Positions 6,798 through 13,963 are shown, counted from the stretch's first letter. The stretch: DNA of 15,207 nucleotides from an uncultured Collinsella sp. (GCA_900758885.1 CAAETD010000146.1:1-15207), one strand, 5' to 3'. Made by a program: numbers and translations. Notes: generated by a model from the letters alone, not told the origin.

Positions 6798-6821
6798 ACT
6801 TGTCTAGATAAGTGATATGAT
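6798..6821 (+). promoter_or_regulatory. Operator and extended -10 promoter for the PTS/GH4 operon
   Basis: A 16-bp dyad, ACTTGTCTAGATAAGT (6798-6813), is palindromic at 7 of its 8 pairs and shares the TAGACAAG core with the sites at 6660-6682. It abuts an extended -10 element, TGATATGAT (6813-6821; TATGAT matches 5/6), and would occupy the -35/spacer region. No good -35 is present, as expected for an extended -10 promoter. The resulting leader would be about 130 nt long. Confidence 0.55.
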
Positions 6822-6895
6822 AACAATAGAAGCGCAAGAAGTCAGGGAAGCGGGCCCACCCGTCCTATTGCACGAGGTACACGCAAACGGCGCGT

Positions 6896-6925
6896 CTGCG
6901 GTCTCGAGTGAAGCCAAAACCGCAG
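6896..6925 (+). other. Short hairpin in the PTS mRNA leader
   Basis: CTGCGGT (6896-6902) pairs with ACCGCAG (6919-6925) around a 16-nt loop, 33 nt before the chosen start codon. There is no T-run and no recognisable antiterminator motif. Its role is unknown. Confidence 0.35.
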
Positions 6926-6958
6926 TCGCTCCGAATGAAGAGAGGGGGATTCCCCGTC

Positions 6959-8569
6959 ATGATGCAAAAGATACAACGTTTCGGCGGTGCAATGTACACG
7001 CCTGCAATTCTTTTCGCATTTTCCGGAATCGTCGTCGGCCTGGGTACGTTGTTTACCACCGAGGCGATCTTTGGCGAGATGGCCACAGCGGGTCATCTTT
7101 GGTTTGATTGCTGGAATGTGCTGCTCCAGGGTGGTTGGACGCTCTTTAACCAGATGCCGTTGCTGTTTTGCGTAGCGTTGCCAATTTCGCTCGCGAACAA
7201 GCAGAACGCTCGCTGCTGCATGGAGGCTTTGGCCATCTACCTTACCTTCAACTACTTTGTAAGCACAATCTTGGGGCAGTGGGGCCCTGTCTTTGGGGTC
7301 GACTACTCTGTCGAGGCGGGCAGCGGTACTGGTCTTGCCACTATCGCAAGCATCAAAACGCTTGATATGGGCATCATGGGCGCGCTCATTATCTCTGGTA
7401 TCGCCACGATGCTGCACAACAAGTTCTTCGACACCGAACTTCCTGAGTGGCTGGGCGTGTTCTCGGGCTCCGTGTTCATCTATATGATCGGTTTCTTCGT
7501 TATGGTTCCGGTCGCTCTTATCGCCTGCCTGGTGTGGCCGCATGTTCAGGCTGCTATCTCTGCCTTCCAGGGATTCATCCTTTCCGCCGGTACGTTTGGC
7601 GTGGGTGTCTTTGCTTTCTTCGAGCGCGTGCTGATCCCTACAGGCCTGCACCACTTTATCTATACGCCGTTCTATTACGACAACGCGGCGGTCAACGGCG
7701 GCATCTTTGCTGCTTGGGCCAACATCCTGCCCCAACTGGCTGCCGATCCGAGTATTGCTCTTAAGGATGCCGCACCCTGGGCTGCCTATACCTGCCCTGG
7801 TTGGACTAAGGTCTTCGGCTCGCTTGGCGTCGCCATTGCGTTTTATATGACCGCCAAACCCGAGCGCAAGCAGCGCGTCAAGGCTCTGCTGATCCCGGTC
7901 ACCCTTACCGCTATGCTTTGCGGTATTACCGAGCCGCTTGACTTCACCTTCCTGTTCATCGCGCCCGGCCTGTTCGTCGTCCACTGCGTGCTCGGAGCGC
8001 TTGGCTGCATGGCTCAAAACCTCCTTGGCGTCGTGGGTATCTTCGGCGGCGGCATCATCTCGATGCTCTCGTGGGACTGGCTGCCCCTTTGGGCCGCACA
8101 CGGTCTGCAGTACGCCATCTCCATCCTTGTCGGTCTGTGCTTTACCGCTCTTTGGGTTGTGGTCTTCCGTTTCCTGATCGTCAAGTTCGACTTTAAGACC
8201 CCCGGTCGCGAGGATGACGATGTTGAGGTCGAGCTCAAGTCCAAGGCCGACTACAAGCAAAAGCAGGGCGGTGCTGCTGCTGGCAAATCGGCCGCCCAGA
8301 GTAAAGATGATGAGCGCTTGGTGCTTGCCGAGAACATCCTCGATCTGCTCGGTGGCACGGATAACATCATCGATGTAACGAACTGCGCTACCCGTCTGCG
8401 CGTTAACGTCAAGGACAAGAGCGTCGTTGCACCCGAGGCTTCCTTCAAAGCGATCGGTACGCATGGCTTGGTGGTCCAAGGTCAGTCAATCCAGGTCATC
8501 ATCGGCCTTAGCGTCCCGCAGGTTCGCGAGAAGTTCGAGAGTCTTCTGAAGTTCGAGAGTCTTCTGTAA
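6959..8569 (+). CDS. glvC: PTS alpha-glucoside-specific EIICB permease (GlvC/MalP/AglA type)
   Basis: A 536-residue permease that imports and phosphorylates an alpha-glucoside. The N-terminal IIC membrane domain (about residues 1-430) starts with QRFGGAMYTPAILF, has roughly ten hydrophobic segments, and carries LIPTGLHHFIY and the conserved GITEPLDFTFLF at residues 322-333. A charged linker (about 430-455) joins it to a IIB domain whose phosphorylated cysteine is Cys476 (NCATRLRV). There is no IIA domain, so it must borrow a glucose-type EIIA encoded elsewhere, as GlvCB does in E. coli. I chose the ATG at 6959 because QRFGG follows at the same distance as in homologues and AGAGAGGGGG lies upstream; 6962 is equally possible, and a GTG at 6908 is unlikely. 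The last 12 residues are an exact duplication. It is followed by the GH4 hydrolase of the same pathway. Confidence 0.94.
   Translation: MMQKIQRFGGAMYTPAILFAFSGIVVGLGTLFTTEAIFGEMATAGHLWFDCWNVLLQGGWTLFNQMPLLFCVALPISLANKQNARCCMEALAIYLTFNYFVSTILGQWGPVFGVDYSVEAGSGTGLATIASIKTLDMGIMGALIISGIATMLHNKFFDTELPEWLGVFSGSVFIYMIGFFVMVPVALIACLVWPHVQAAISAFQGFILSAGTFGVGVFAFFERVLIPTGLHHFIYTPFYYDNAAVNGGIFAAWANILPQLAADPSIALKDAAPWAAYTCPGWTKVFGSLGVAIAFYMTAKPERKQRVKALLIPVTLTAMLCGITEPLDFTFLFIAPGLFVVHCVLGALGCMAQNLLGVVGIFGGGIISMLSWDWLPLWAAHGLQYAISILVGLCFTALWVVVFRFLIVKFDFKTPGREDDDVEVELKSKADYKQKQGGAAAGKSAAQSKDDERLVLAENILDLLGGTDNIIDVTNCATRLRVNVKDKSVVAPEASFKAIGTHGLVVQGQSIQVIIGLSVPQVREKFESLLKFESLL
8531..8566 (+). repeat. Perfect 18-bp tandem duplication at the 3' end of the PTS gene
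   Basis: AAGTTCGAGAGTCTTCTG is present twice in direct succession (8531-8548 and 8549-8566), immediately before the TAA stop. In frame it encodes KFESLL twice. Confidence 0.97.
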
Positions 8570-8587
8570 ACCATCGTCCATCGAAAC

Positions 8588-8627
8588 AATCGGACTTGCA
8601 GAGCCGGTATGCACCGCAAGTCCGATT
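8588..8627 (+). other. Intercistronic hairpin between the PTS and GH4 genes
   Basis: A perfect 12-bp stem (AATCGGACTTGC at 8588-8599 with GCAAGTCCGATT at 8616-8627) with a 16-nt loop that can form a further 3-bp stem. The downstream sequence is CTAGAGATAAAAAA, without a T-run, so termination is unlikely. Its position in the 155-nt gap suggests mRNA processing or differential stability. Confidence 0.6.
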
Positions 8628-8724
8628 CTAGAGATAAAAAACTCCACTTCTAGGTAACAATTCCAAACCGTGCAGGCCGCGTACGGGGATGGATTGAGCA
8701 AGCGGCCAGAATGAGGAGGACATC

Positions 8725-10068
8725 ATGTCCAAGAAAAACTATGCCGTGACCATTGCCGGCGGTGGCTCTACCTTCACCCCGGGCATCGCTCTGATGCTGC
8801 TTGAGGAGCGCGACCGCTTTCCGGTCAACAAGGTGACCTTCTACGATAACAACGCCGAGCGCCAGGAGACCGTGGCCAAGGCCTGCGAGATCTACTTCCA
8901 CGAGAACGCCCCCGAGGTTGAGTTCAGCTACACCACCGACCCCGAGACCGCATTCACCGGGACCGATTTCGTCCTTGCTCACATCCGCGTCGGTCTGTAC
9001 GCCATGCGTGAGCTCGACGAGAAGATTCCTCTCAAGTACGGCTGCGTTGGCCAAGAGACCTGCGGTGCCGGCGGTATCGCCTACGGCATGCGCTCCATCG
9101 GTGGTGTCATCGAGATCCTCGACTACATGGAGAAGTACAGCCCCAACGCCTGGATGCTCAACTACTCCAACCCCGCGGCCATCGTCGCCGAGGCCTGCCG
9201 CGTGCTGCGCCCCAACAGCCGCATCATCAACATCTGCGACATGCCGATTGACCTTATGGATAAGATGAGCCGTATGTGCGGCATCAAGGATCGTCGCGAG
9301 CTGCAGTATAGCTACTACGGCCTCAACCACTTTGGTTGGTGGAGCAAGATCTACGACAAGGACGGCAACGACCTTATGCCGCAGATTAAGGAGCACATGG
9401 CTAAGAACGGCTACCTGGACGGCATCGAGCACGAGGCCGGTAAGGAGCAGCATGTCGAGGAGAGCTGGATTCACACCTTCGGCAAGGCCAAGGATGTCTA
9501 TGCTGTCGATCCCGAGACGATTCCCAATACCTACCTCAAGTATTACCTGTACCCGGACTATGTCGTCGAGACGTCTGACCCCAACTACACTCGCGCCAAT
9601 GAGGTTATGGACGGCCGCGAGAAGAAGGTCTTTGGCGCTTGCCGCGACATCATCGCCAAGGGTACTGCCAAGGACGGCGGCTTTGAGCCGGATGTACATG
9701 CCAACTACATCGTCGACCTTGCCTGCGCACTGGCCGAGAACACGCTCGAGCGCTTCCTGCTGATCGTCCCCAACGATGGCGCTGTGCCCAACTTCGACCC
9801 GACGGCCATGGTCGAGGTGCCTTGCATCGTCGGTTCCAACGGCTTTGAGAAGATCTGCCAGGGCCCGATTCCGCAGTTCCAGAAGGGCCTGATGGAGCAG
9901 CAGGTTTCCGTCGAGAAGCTCGTTGTCCAGGCTTGGGTCGAGGGCAGCTACCAAAAGCTCTGGCAGGCGCTCACGCTCTCCAAGACCATTCCTTCGGCAA
10001 GCGTTGCCAAGCAGATCCTGGACGAGCTCATCGAGGCCAACAAGGATTTCTGGCCCGAGCTTAAGTAA
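8725..10068 (+). CDS. glvA: 6-phospho-alpha-glucosidase, GH4 family (GlvA/MalH)
   Basis: A 447-residue NAD+- and metal-dependent hydrolase that splits maltose 6-phosphate and related 6-phospho-alpha-glucosides in the cytoplasm, releasing glucose 6-phosphate. It matches B. subtilis GlvA from end to end, as far as I can recall that sequence. Features are the NAD loop IAGGGSTFTPG (residues 10-20), NYSNPA with Asn149, the metal ligands Cys171 (NICDMP) and His202 (GLNHFGWW), Asp172 next to the metal cysteine, and the strongly conserved FDPTAMVEVPCIVGSNG and QFQKGLMEQQVSVEKL blocks. GH4 enzymes work by a transient 3-keto intermediate using bound NAD+ and Mn2+. The ATG at 8725 follows a strong AGGAGG. 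It is the second gene of the PTS operon. The aglycone accepted by such enzymes is broad (glucose, fructose, polyols), so the natural substrate stays open. Confidence 0.96.
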   Translation: MSKKNYAVTIAGGGSTFTPGIALMLLEERDRFPVNKVTFYDNNAERQETVAKACEIYFHENAPEVEFSYTTDPETAFTGTDFVLAHIRVGLYAMRELDEKIPLKYGCVGQETCGAGGIAYGMRSIGGVIEILDYMEKYSPNAWMLNYSNPAAIVAEACRVLRPNSRIINICDMPIDLMDKMSRMCGIKDRRELQYSYYGLNHFGWWSKIYDKDGNDLMPQIKEHMAKNGYLDGIEHEAGKEQHVEESWIHTFGKAKDVYAVDPETIPNTYLKYYLYPDYVVETSDPNYTRANEVMDGREKKVFGACRDIIAKGTAKDGGFEPDVHANYIVDLACALAENTLERFLLIVPNDGAVPNFDPTAMVEVPCIVGSNGFEKICQGPIPQFQKGLMEQQVSVEKLVVQAWVEGSYQKLWQALTLSKTIPSASVAKQILDELIEANKDFWPELK

Positions 10069-10152
10069 GGACTACTGTCTCGAACCCTCACGCATCTCTG
10101 CTTCATTTGCGCCGTCGTGGTGTCCGGATTCGCCCGGATGCTGCGGCGGCGC

Positions 10153-10158
10153 TATACT
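10153..10158 (+). promoter_or_regulatory. Candidate -10 element of the ychF promoter
   Basis: TATACT lies 38 nt before the ychF start, in the 127-nt gap after glvA, and matches the -10 consensus at 5/6. No good -35 hexamer is found at 16-18 bp. TCCGG/CCGGA (10123-10138) is a short dyad just upstream. Confidence 0.35.
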
Positions 10159-10195
10159 TATGCAGTTTGAAGTACCTGTACCAAAAGGAGCTGTC

Positions 10196-11272
<1,077 letters not shown>

Positions 11273-11283
11273 GGACGACGCAT

Positions 11284-11667
11284 ATGTTTAAATATGGCAA
11301 AAAAGCTGGCTACATGGGTATTGCGCTGCTCGTACTTGCGGTGATTCCGCTGGTGGTTGCAGCGTGTGTTATCCCCAACATTGGCCCCGAGGTGGCAACG
11401 AAGTTTAACGCAGCCGGCGAGGTGACGCGCTGGGGTAAGAGCTACGAGCTGCTGGCACTGCCGGTGCTCAACCTGCTGCTGAGCGTGGCGACGTACTTTA
11501 CGGCGGGACGCCAGGCAAAGAACAACGAGGACTCCGCTGTGATGGCACGTCTTGCGTGCGAGCGCTACCTGCGTAACGGCTGCATCACGGGCGTGTTCCT
11601 CAACGTAATCAACGTCTACTTTATGTATTCGGCGATTACTGGAACGGGCTTTGGCTTTGGTTTCTAG
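11284..11667 (+). CDS. Small DUF1648/SdpI-like membrane protein
   Basis: A 127-residue membrane protein. Hydrophobic stretches at about residues 10-32, 55-72 and 98-118 suggest three membrane segments. Between the first two lies PEVATKFNAAGEVTRWGKSY, the typical DUF1648 loop (small residues, FN/HFN, G, a charged residue, RWG-K). DUF1648 is found in SdpI-type immunity and related membrane proteins, but many members have no known function, and this one lacks the long C-terminal part of SdpI. The ATG at 11284 follows AAGGACG, only 11 nt after the ychF stop, so it is very likely co-transcribed with ychF. The C-terminus is Gly/Phe-rich (GTGFGFGF). Function not assigned. Confidence 0.83.
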   Translation: MFKYGKKAGYMGIALLVLAVIPLVVAACVIPNIGPEVATKFNAAGEVTRWGKSYELLALPVLNLLLSVATYFTAGRQAKNNEDSAVMARLACERYLRNGCITGVFLNVINVYFMYSAITGTGFGFGF

Positions 11668-11676
11668 CTTGTCCTT

Positions 11677-12066
11677 TTAGGCAACGAGCCTGCACGCATA
11701 TTCAATGGCTGCTGCGAGGCCGCCGCTCGATCGTGGTTTAAAGACCATGTCGGCGGCGGCCTCGTTTTCGTATCCGGCGCCGCGAAGGGCAAGTGCGATA
11801 CCGGCTTCCAGGAGAAGGGGCAGACCGTGTTGGCTGGTTGCGATTACGGCAGTCTGATTGAGCGAGCAGCTGTGCGCTTGGCATTGGATGGCAAGTTCAC
11901 CTTGCGCCGGGCAAGGGACCAGAACGGCGGCGACGCGACTTGATAGCAATGCAAATGCTGTGCGCTCATCGGGCGAAAGGCATTCTGCTTCAACGACGAC
12001 GAGCTTGGGCGGCGCGCTGTTTGTGCGAAGCGTGGCTCGGTACATGCGGACCGAAGAACCCGACAT
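11677..12066 (-). CDS. Unrecognised 129-residue protein, divergent from an XRE regulator
   Basis: I do not recognise this protein. The start at 12066 is chosen because AGGAG stands at ideal distance upstream; a TTG at 12090 in the same frame has no such site. Codon use on this strand is GC-rich at third positions and fits a real gene. The sequence alternates hydrophobic strands and helices (KLVVVEAE, VAAVLVPC, QTAVIATS, ALALRGAGY), suggesting a small soluble alpha/beta fold. It has four cysteines in the middle and C-terminal parts, one in the motif QCQAHSC, and no signal peptide or clear membrane segment. It ends 9 bp from the convergent membrane protein gene. It is transcribed divergently from a small XRE-type regulator across a perfect palindrome, so that regulator probably controls it. 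A toxin-antitoxin or defence role is possible but nothing in the sequence shows it. Confidence 0.75.
   Translation of the reverse strand: MSGSSVRMYRATLRTNSAPPKLVVVEAECLSPDERTAFALLSSRVAAVLVPCPAQGELAIQCQAHSCSLNQTAVIATSQHGLPLLLEAGIALALRGAGYENEAAADMVFKPRSSGGLAAAIEYACRLVA
11715..11768 (+). terminator. Candidate terminator of the ychF operon, inside the opposing gene
   Basis: Perfect 11-bp stem CGAGGCCGCCG (11715-11725) with CGGCGGCCTCG (11754-11764), an inner TGGT/ACCA pairing (11734-11747), and TTTT at 11765-11768. It lies 47 nt after the membrane protein's stop. It overlaps the 3' coding part of the minus-strand gene, so the repeat could instead come from the Ala-rich coding sequence there. Confidence 0.4.
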
Positions 12067-12089
12067 AGAAAACTCCTGTGTATTCGGCA

Positions 12090-12113
12090 AAACGTAAACT
12101 ATAGTTTACGTTT
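12090..12113. promoter_or_regulatory. Perfect 24-bp palindromic operator between divergent genes
   Basis: A perfect inverted repeat with no spacer, centred at 12101.5; half-site AAACGTAAACTA. It begins 23 bp upstream of the minus-strand start and ends 29 bp upstream of the XRE start. The centre holds TATAGT, a 4/6 -10 match, in both orientations (12100-12105 and, on the minus strand, 12098-12103), so a bound repressor would block both promoters. A -35-like TGGAGC lies 17 bp upstream of the minus-strand -10. Confidence 0.8.
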
Positions 12114-12142
12114 ATGTTCGGCTCCATTTCAAACTCGGCTGC

Positions 12143-12361
12143 ATGGACGAACGTGCGAAACAGATTCTTGGCAGGCGGGTCGAAGAGACACGCAGGGACC
12201 TTGGTATCTCCAAGGTTGATTTTTGTGTGGCGACAGGAATCAGCCGACCCTACCTCGACCGAATCGAAGATGGGACGGCAAATTTCACGCTCAAGGTTCT
12301 ATTTAAGATCGCACCCGCACTCGGCATGACGGTGTCAGAGCTTCTCGAGGGTATCGAATAG
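12143..12361 (+). CDS. Small XRE/Cro-type helix-turn-helix regulator
   Basis: A 72-residue protein that is almost entirely one HTH_3 domain. Helices run from about residue 4; the helix-turn-helix covers about residues 23-42 (SKVDFCVATGISRPYLDRIE), and the usual ending LGMTVSELLEGIE closes the fold. It has no separate ligand or dimerisation domain, so it is a Cro/HipB-like DNA-binding module. ATG 12143 is the only plausible start: the frame upstream has no ATG or GTG before a stop at 12095. The ribosome binding site is poor, so expression may be low. Its probable target is the 24-bp palindrome just upstream, giving autoregulation and control of the divergent gene. Some small XRE proteins are antitoxins, but its neighbour does not resemble a known toxin. 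Confidence 0.88.
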   Translation: MDERAKQILGRRVEETRRDLGISKVDFCVATGISRPYLDRIEDGTANFTLKVLFKIAPALGMTVSELLEGIE

Positions 12362-12455
12362 GGCGTTCCCCGCTGCTAATTGACGCTCTTTGGGCGGGTC
12401 CCCCTGGTTGCGATGTGCAAAATCGCGAGTATTCAGCACCTGTTCAGCCGTAGAT

Positions 12456-12485
12456 GGTAGCCCGAGCGTCTGGCTTTGCCTTTTT
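12456..12485 (+). terminator. Weak candidate terminator downstream of the XRE gene
   Basis: AGCC (12459-12462) pairs with GGCT (12472-12475) and an outer GG/CC (12456-12457 with 12479-12480) flanks an internal loop. TTTTT follows at 12481-12485. The stem is short and the distance from the stop codon is about 95 nt. Confidence 0.25.
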
Positions 12486-12513
12486 GACAGTAGTTAATCC
12501 ACACGCTTAATAA
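12484..12513 (+). promoter_or_regulatory. Candidate orphan promoter in the gene-free stretch
   Basis: A perfect -35 TTGACA (12484-12489) is followed after 18 bp by TAATAA (12508-12513), a 4/6 match to TATAAT. Any transcript would start near 12520 and run through the AT-rich segment towards the 3' end of ansA, antisense to it. No gene is assigned. Confidence 0.35.
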
Positions 12514-12682
12514 AAATGTGGAATAAATATTTACTAGACGGCCTCTTCGCCCTAAAAGTTCGTCTAATAGTCGGCCGATTCTATGCCTCCGGCGGAGAAA
12601 TTGCAGAATACTCCGATTTTTGCACGGCCCGAGGGGGACCACCTGTCGTTTGAGGCTGCGATAAGTGGAACTGCCTTAGGGA

Positions 12683-13696
12683 TTACGCCATCGGGATGCG
12701 GTCGTGGTTGACTTGGCTGTAGAACAGGCGCTGGATCTCGGTGGCATCGCGTGACTGGCCGAGTGCCCACATGGTCTTGGCCACGAGCGTCTCGGTGGTC
12801 ATGTCGTCGCCGCGCAGAATACCCGGATGATCGGCGTAAGCACGGCCGACCTCATAAACGCCCAGATCGAGGCCCTCTTCGGGGACCTGCGTGGTCATAA
12901 CGACAGTGCGGCCCGAATCGACCCAGCGGAAAATAGCCTCTTGGAACGACTCGCCCGACTCACCAAACTCGGGGATACCGCCAATGCCAAAGGTCTCAAG
13001 GATTACAGCATCGTAGCTATCGGCAAGGGCGTCGAGGATGCCCGGGTTTACGCCGGGCGTAAGCTTGAGTACAAATACGCGCGGATCGATGCTGTCGTAG
13101 AAACGCACCGGGTTTTCGCCCTGATGCGTGCCGTGAAGCCCGTTACGCACGATGCGGTCGTTGCGGATATAGGCGATGGGCGGATAGTTGACGCTAATGA
13201 ACGCGTTAAAGCTCATGGTGCGCTGTTTGCGGGCGCGCGTGCCGGCAATGGCTACGCCGCCAAACACGATCGAGACGTCGTGCGAGTGCTCGTCGAGCGC
13301 ATAGAGCAGGCTCTGGTACAGGTTGAGCTTGGCGTCGGTAAAGGGATTGCCCATGGGCTTTTGCGATCCGGTGAGCACGATGGGCTTGGGGCTGTCCTGA
13401 ATCAGGTAAGAAAGCGCTGCCGCGGTGTAGCTCATAGTGTCGGTGCCATGCAGAATCACGAAACCGTCGTGGTCGGCATAGCCCTCGACGATGACATCGC
13501 GGATGCGCATCCAGTCGCTCGGGCGCATATTGGTGCTGTCGATGTTCATGGGCTGCACCACGTCGAGCTCGCAGAGGTCCGAGATCTCGGGGACGCTCTG
13601 GGCGAGCTCCTCACCGGTCAGGGCGGGGGAGAGGCCGTTGCCGTCCTCGGTCGATGCGATGGTGCCGCCCGTGGCGATGAGAAGGATGCGCTTCAT
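12683..13696 (-). CDS. ansA: Type I (cytoplasmic) L-asparaginase
   Basis: A 337-residue asparaginase that hydrolyses L-asparagine to aspartate and ammonia. Both catalytic threonines are present: Thr12 in ATGGTIAS and Thr85 in HGTDTMS, with Asp86. Lys157 (RARKQRT) fits the conserved catalytic lysine, and NIDSTNM (residues 51-57) fits the substrate-binding loop. YIRNDRI and the SVNYPP segment follow as in AnsA. There is no signal peptide, and the length fits the cytoplasmic type I enzyme rather than the periplasmic type II. The ATG at 13696 gives the standard N-terminus KRILLIATGGT with an AGGA about 9 nt upstream; a longer frame from 13768 has no similarity in its first 24 residues. It is divergent from guaA; asparaginase supplies ammonia and GMP synthase uses glutamine-derived ammonia, but shared control is not shown. 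Confidence 0.95.
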   Translation of the reverse strand: MKRILLIATGGTIASTEDGNGLSPALTGEELAQSVPEISDLCELDVVQPMNIDSTNMRPSDWMRIRDVIVEGYADHDGFVILHGTDTMSYTAAALSYLIQDSPKPIVLTGSQKPMGNPFTDAKLNLYQSLLYALDEHSHDVSIVFGGVAIAGTRARKQRTMSFNAFISVNYPPIAYIRNDRIVRNGLHGTHQGENPVRFYDSIDPRVFVLKLTPGVNPGILDALADSYDAVILETFGIGGIPEFGESGESFQEAIFRWVDSGRTVVMTTQVPEEGLDLGVYEVGRAYADHPGILRGDDMTTETLVAKTMWALGQSRDATEIQRLFYSQVNHDRIPMA

Positions 13697-13744
13697 GCTG
13701 GTATTCCTATCGTATTTGCCGCCGCAGAGGCGGAGTCGTTCGGC

Positions 13745-13800
13745 AGTATTGTGGCACAGAGCGTCCAATGTTCAAACGTATTACATCATCTGTAACGTTT
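13745..13800 (-). promoter_or_regulatory. Candidate ansA promoter with an upstream dyad
   Basis: On the minus strand, TTGAAC (complement of 13770-13775) and AATACT (complement of 13745-13750) are 19 bp apart, a weak promoter. Just upstream, TTACA (13781-13785) and TGTAA (13791-13795) form a dyad, extended by AAACG (13774-13778) and CGTTT (13796-13800) after a two-base bulge. It could be an operator overlapping the -35 element. Confidence 0.35.
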
Positions 13801-13925
13801 GGTAATACTTCAATTGCCGTCAAATAGGGCCCAGGTCGTGCGTTTGCCGTGCACTGATGGCTGCGAGGGACGAGAAACCCCATATAACGTGTACACTATG
13901 GAAGTTATTTTTGTTCATTCGCGCG

Positions 13926-13946
13926 GGCGGGCACCGGCTCCCCGCC
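13926..13946 (+). other. GC hairpin in the guaA leader
   Basis: GGCGGG (13926-13931) pairs with CCCGCC (13941-13946) around a 9-nt loop, ending 17 nt before the guaA start codon and just before its ribosome binding site. There is no T-run. It could modulate translation; no riboswitch architecture was recognised. Confidence 0.4.
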
Positions 13947-13963
13947 AACAAGAGAGGGATACC

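Larger units (their letters stand above)
12362..12682. other. Stretch of about 320 bp without a convincing gene
   Basis: The gap between the XRE gene and ansA has an AT-rich middle unlike its surroundings. A promoter-like pair is visible on the plus strand: TTGACA (12484-12489) and TAATAA (12508-12513), 18 bp apart. Downstream, TAGACG (12535-12540) and CGTCTA (12561-12566) form an inverted repeat around an inner GGC/GCC pair. A 42-codon ATG frame at 12583-12711 (beginning MPPAEKLQNTPIF) overlaps the ansA 3' end on the opposite strand, has no ribosome binding site, and is not called as a gene. No terminator for ansA is evident here. Confidence 0.5.

Noticed and set aside
6908..6958. Earlier GTG start for the PTS permease
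   Set aside because: The extra 17 residues have no counterpart in the family. They lack a ribosome binding site, which is present before the ATG at 6959.
6817..7107. 96-codon frame starting at the PTS promoter
   Set aside because: It begins at the -10 element, overlaps the permease gene in another frame, and its translation is not protein-like.
6842..8479. Minus-strand open frame of 545 codons opposite the PTS permease
   Set aside because: It is antisense to a clear EIICB gene, highly charged and low in complexity, and has no recognisable domain. GC-rich coding DNA commonly gives such frames.
12067..12090. TTG start giving a 137-residue version of the unknown minus-strand protein
   Set aside because: The strong AGGAG lies immediately before the ATG at 12066. 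The TTG start would lie at the edge of the palindromic operator and has no ribosome binding site.
12583..12711. 42-codon small protein (MPPAEKLQ...) upstream of the ansA end
   Set aside because: It has no ribosome binding site, overlaps ansA antisense and has no recognised family. It is kept only as part of the gap description.
13870..13963. Purine riboswitch in the guaA leader
   Set aside because: CATATAAC is reminiscent of the purine riboswitch core, but the paired stems and conserved loops could not be found and the leader is too short after that point. Only a small GC hairpin is supported.
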